Assembly (NCBI GenBank): GCA_030042335.1
Contig: JASHZW010000017.1
Location: 1 to 6,538 of the forward strand
DNA: 6,538 bases
Source: Nitrososphaerales archaeon
Lineage (GTDB): Archaea > Thermoproteota > Nitrososphaeria > Nitrososphaerales > UBA183
Reading direction: 5' to 3'
A program made the position numbers and the translations under genes. The notes under the pieces are model-generated. The model was not told where the DNA came from. It did no database searches and was given only the letters and a program-made list of their open reading frames with translations. Positions 4,813 through 6,538 of the stretch are shown here, piece after piece. The stretch's first letter is position 1, and each line of letters opens with the position of its first letter.

Positions 4813-6538
4813 TCAGCCGTACCGGTACCTCACGCCGTGGCCGTCGCGCTCGGGACCGAAGGAGACGACCTCCTCCGGGCCTATCTGCCCGCACGTGCCG
4901 CAGGCGACGCAGGCCACGTGGTCGAACTTCAGCTTACCCTGGGCCATGTCGTTCAGGGTGGCCTCGATGGCGGCTGATTCCATTGCCCGCAGCTCGAAGC
5001 CGCCGGGCGGGAGGTCGTGGGACTCTGCGTACTTCTCCTTCATCGGGCGCGTGTTGTAGTCGAGGAGGTCCTGGTACGATACAAAGACTCCTTTTCCGGT
5101 GACGAGGGTGTAGCAGTTCACCGGGCAGGCCGGGACCCACGGCTTGCGCGGGGAAGCGGAGCCTTTCTCTGTGTTTACGGTGATGTGTGAGTAGGACGGG
5201 TCCTCGTCGTAGGTGAGGAGGCTCGTCCCGGCCTGGACGCGCTGTACTGCGTCCTTCATGAGACCGTCCGGGCGGTCCGTCATTATCTTCTTCTCCTGAT
5301 AGAGGAGGTAAGTGGAGAAGAGCAGCCTGGGGAGGACCTGATACGCGAACTTGCTCTCACTGAGCCTGCTATCGTTCTTCGACCTCCCTATGTCACGATA
5401 AACGGGAGATAGCTTCGACTGGTACGACGAAAGCGACCTGTCCCCGAACGTCCCGTAGCTCTGCGCCTCGAGGAACGTTTGGGCCGCCATCATCCCGGTG
5501 GTTATGGCCCTCCTCATCCCGTCGAGGAGTGGACCGACCTTCACAAAGGCGCCCAGCGAGTCGCCGACCGCCATGAAACCCGGCGCGTATGGCTTCCGCA
5601 GCACGCACTTGTAGCCCTTGGGGACGTTGTGGGCGGAGTACTCGACCAGCTCCGCGCCGTGGAGCAACTCGGCAACCATCGGGTGGGCCTCGAACGCCTG
5701 CAGGATGTCGATACTCTTCCCGACCTGCTCGAAACGCTGGGTGTAGCCCTCGACCATCGAGTCCATCGACATGACTATGCCAACGGAGAGCGTGTCCAGG
5801 TTGGTGTAGAGGAAGGCCCCGCCGTTGACCCCCTTCATGAAGGGGCCAAGGTAGACCTGGGCCCTCCCCTCCCCCTTTGCGACGTCGAACCGTTTCTCGA
5901 TCACGTCCGGGTCCATGCGGTAGACGTGCTTGATCCCGTGGTAGAGTTCCGTGGGATCGAGCTTGGCCCGCAGCCCTGCCATCTCGACGAGGTTGGAGAC
6001 GACCCCAGACGCGTCTATCACGACCTTCGCCCTGATGTCCTCGTGCGTCGTCCTCACCCCGACGACCGTTCCGCCCTCCATCAGCAGGCCCTCGACGCTC
6101 GTCTGGGTCGAGAGCATCGCGCCCTCCTGTGCAGCTCTGTTCGCGAACCACTGATCGAAGTCTCTCCTGAGGATCGAGTAGTCGTGGCCCGAGTCGAGGT
6201 TCAGGCGGAAAATGCCGAGCTTCGAGGGGAGCGAATCCTTCCCCATCCTGTAGTACCTGTACGTCCCCTCGTCCCAGTCAGGGTCGGAGAGGACGACGAC
6301 CTCGTGCGCGACGACCCTCCTCTGGACCGGGGCATCCTTCTCGAAGTCGGGGACGAGGTCGAGCGTCCCGTAGCCGCCTGGATAGGTGCCGAAGAGGACT
6401 CCTCCGCTCATGTTCCTCTCGCCGGGGATTTTCGCCTTCTCGAGCATCAGCACGTTCGCTCCTTTTCTCGAGAGCGTAAGCGCTGCCGCGGACCCGCCGA
6501 GCCCGGCGCCCACGACTATGACGTCGAACTCAGGCTGC
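4813..6538 (-). CDS. fixC: FixC-FixX fusion: ETF:quinone oxidoreductase-like flavoprotein, N-terminus cut by window edge
   Basis: Probable membrane-associated flavoprotein that passes electrons from an electron-transfer flavoprotein (FixAB/EtfAB) to quinone. The frame runs to the right edge. The visible start QPEFDVIVVGAGLGGSAAA is the beginning of the FAD fold, so only a few residues are missing. Numbering from the Met at 6513 (GTG codon, within the fold, 566 residues): the glycine motif is GAGLGG (2-7), followed by LEKAKIPGERNMSGGVLFG (24-42), LRRDFDQWFANRAAQEGA (115-132), VVIDASG (164-170) and VIEKRFDVAKGEGRA (204-218), all matching the FixC pattern. A second FAD segment is FMAVGDSLG (313-321). 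From about 440 it continues as a FixX ferredoxin-like domain: HITVNTEK, Cys463 in ACPVNCY, CVACGTC (Cys535, 538, 541) and the typical RYG end, giving four ligands for one [4Fe-4S] cluster. FixC and FixX are usually separate genes; the joined form recalls mitochondrial ETF-QO. The convergent SDR gene ends 4 bases away. Confidence 0.85.
   Translation of the reverse strand, partial: QPEFDVIVVGAGLGGSAAALTLSRKGANVLMLEKAKIPGERNMSGGVLFGTYPGGYGTLDLVPDFEKDAPVQRRVVAHEVVVLSDPDWDEGTYRYYRMGKDSLPSKLGIFRLNLDSGHDYSILRRDFDQWFANRAAQEGAMLSTQTSVEGLLMEGGTVVGVRTTHEDIRAKVVIDASGVVSNLVEMAGLRAKLDPTELYHGIKHVYRMDPDVIEKRFDVAKGEGRAQVYLGPFMKGVNGGAFLYTNLDTLSVGIVMSMDSMVEGYTQRFEQVGKSIDILQAFEAHPMVAELLHGAELVEYSAHNVPKGYKCVLRKPYAPGFMAVGDSLGAFVKVGPLLDGMRRAITTGMMAAQTFLEAQSYGTFGDRSLSSYQSKLSPVYRDIGRSKNDSRLSESKFAYQVLPRLLFSTYLLYQEKKIMTDRPDGLMKDAVQRVQAGTSLLTYDEDPSYSHITVNTEKGSASPRKPWVPACPVNCYTLVTGKGVFVSYQDLLDYNTRPMKEKYAESHDLPPGGFELRAMESAAIEATLNDMAQGKLKFDHVACVACGTCGQIGPEEVVSFGPERDGHGVRYRYG

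Noticed and set aside
4819..4828. Perfect 10-bp palindrome GTACCGGTAC beside the convergent stops, as a terminator or operator
   Set aside because: It is produced by the codons for the repeated Arg-Tyr residues at the conserved FixX C-terminus. It has no loop and no T-tract, so it is a poor terminator.
5393..6151. Second minus-strand frame inside the FixC gene, about 252 codons
   Set aside because: It is fully inside the FixC frame, which carries all the recognised motifs. The alternative product is Arg/Gly-rich and without a domain.
1..6538. tRNA, rRNA, CRISPR array, insertion sequence or phage attachment site
   Set aside because: I saw no tRNA cloverleaf, regularly spaced repeats, transposase motifs or terminal inverted repeats. 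The coding regions account for nearly all of the window.

Overview
The window is GC-rich, gene-dense DNA that looks archaeal. In the short-chain dehydrogenase gene I counted AGA/AGG for 7 of 13 arginines and ATA for 7 of 15 isoleucines, although most other codons end in G or C. Two genes begin with TTG. Several genes lack a Shine-Dalgarno sequence and have an AT-rich, TATA-like box about 28-33 bases upstream of the start, as in leaderless or short-leader archaeal transcripts. A FixC-type flavoprotein carrying a FixX-type ferredoxin domain also fits a heterotrophic, respiring archaeon of the Thermoplasmata or Nitrososphaeria/Thermoproteota kind. The exact lineage cannot be read from this window. 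There are no rRNA, tRNA, CRISPR, transposase or phage genes, and I see no sign of recent transfer.

Layout. Positions 1-3924 hold four minus-strand genes. Read in their own direction they are: a ten-helix EamA/DMT-type transporter (3924-3043); after a 30-base gap, a DAO-family FAD-dependent oxidoreductase (3012-1696); after a 51-base gap, an ABC ATPase (1644-733); and, overlapping it by one base, an ABC-2 type permease (733 to beyond the left edge). A short AT-richer intergenic region (3925-4019) separates this group from a divergent plus-strand short-chain dehydrogenase/reductase (4020-4808). That gene ends only 4 bases from the end of a convergent minus-strand gene (4813 to beyond the right edge). 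The convergent gene encodes a single-chain FixC-FixX fusion, a putative electron-transfer-flavoprotein:quinone oxidoreductase.

How the genes may work together. The ATPase and permease clearly form one ABC-2 exporter, with overlapping genes and an internal ribosome binding site. The EamA carrier and the DAO-type oxidase sit in one probable transcription unit, so uptake of a small amine or amino acid followed by its oxidation is a reasonable but unproven reading. The FixCX protein would pass electrons from an electron-transfer flavoprotein (FixAB/EtfAB, not in the window) to membrane quinone. The neighbouring dehydrogenase could belong to a beta-oxidation or hydroxy-acid pathway that feeds it, but adjacency is the only evidence.

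I found no obviously new multi-gene system. The most unusual item is the FixX-like domain, where the first cluster cysteine is separated from the CxxCxxC motif by 72 residues, about 50 more than in the FixX proteins I can recall.
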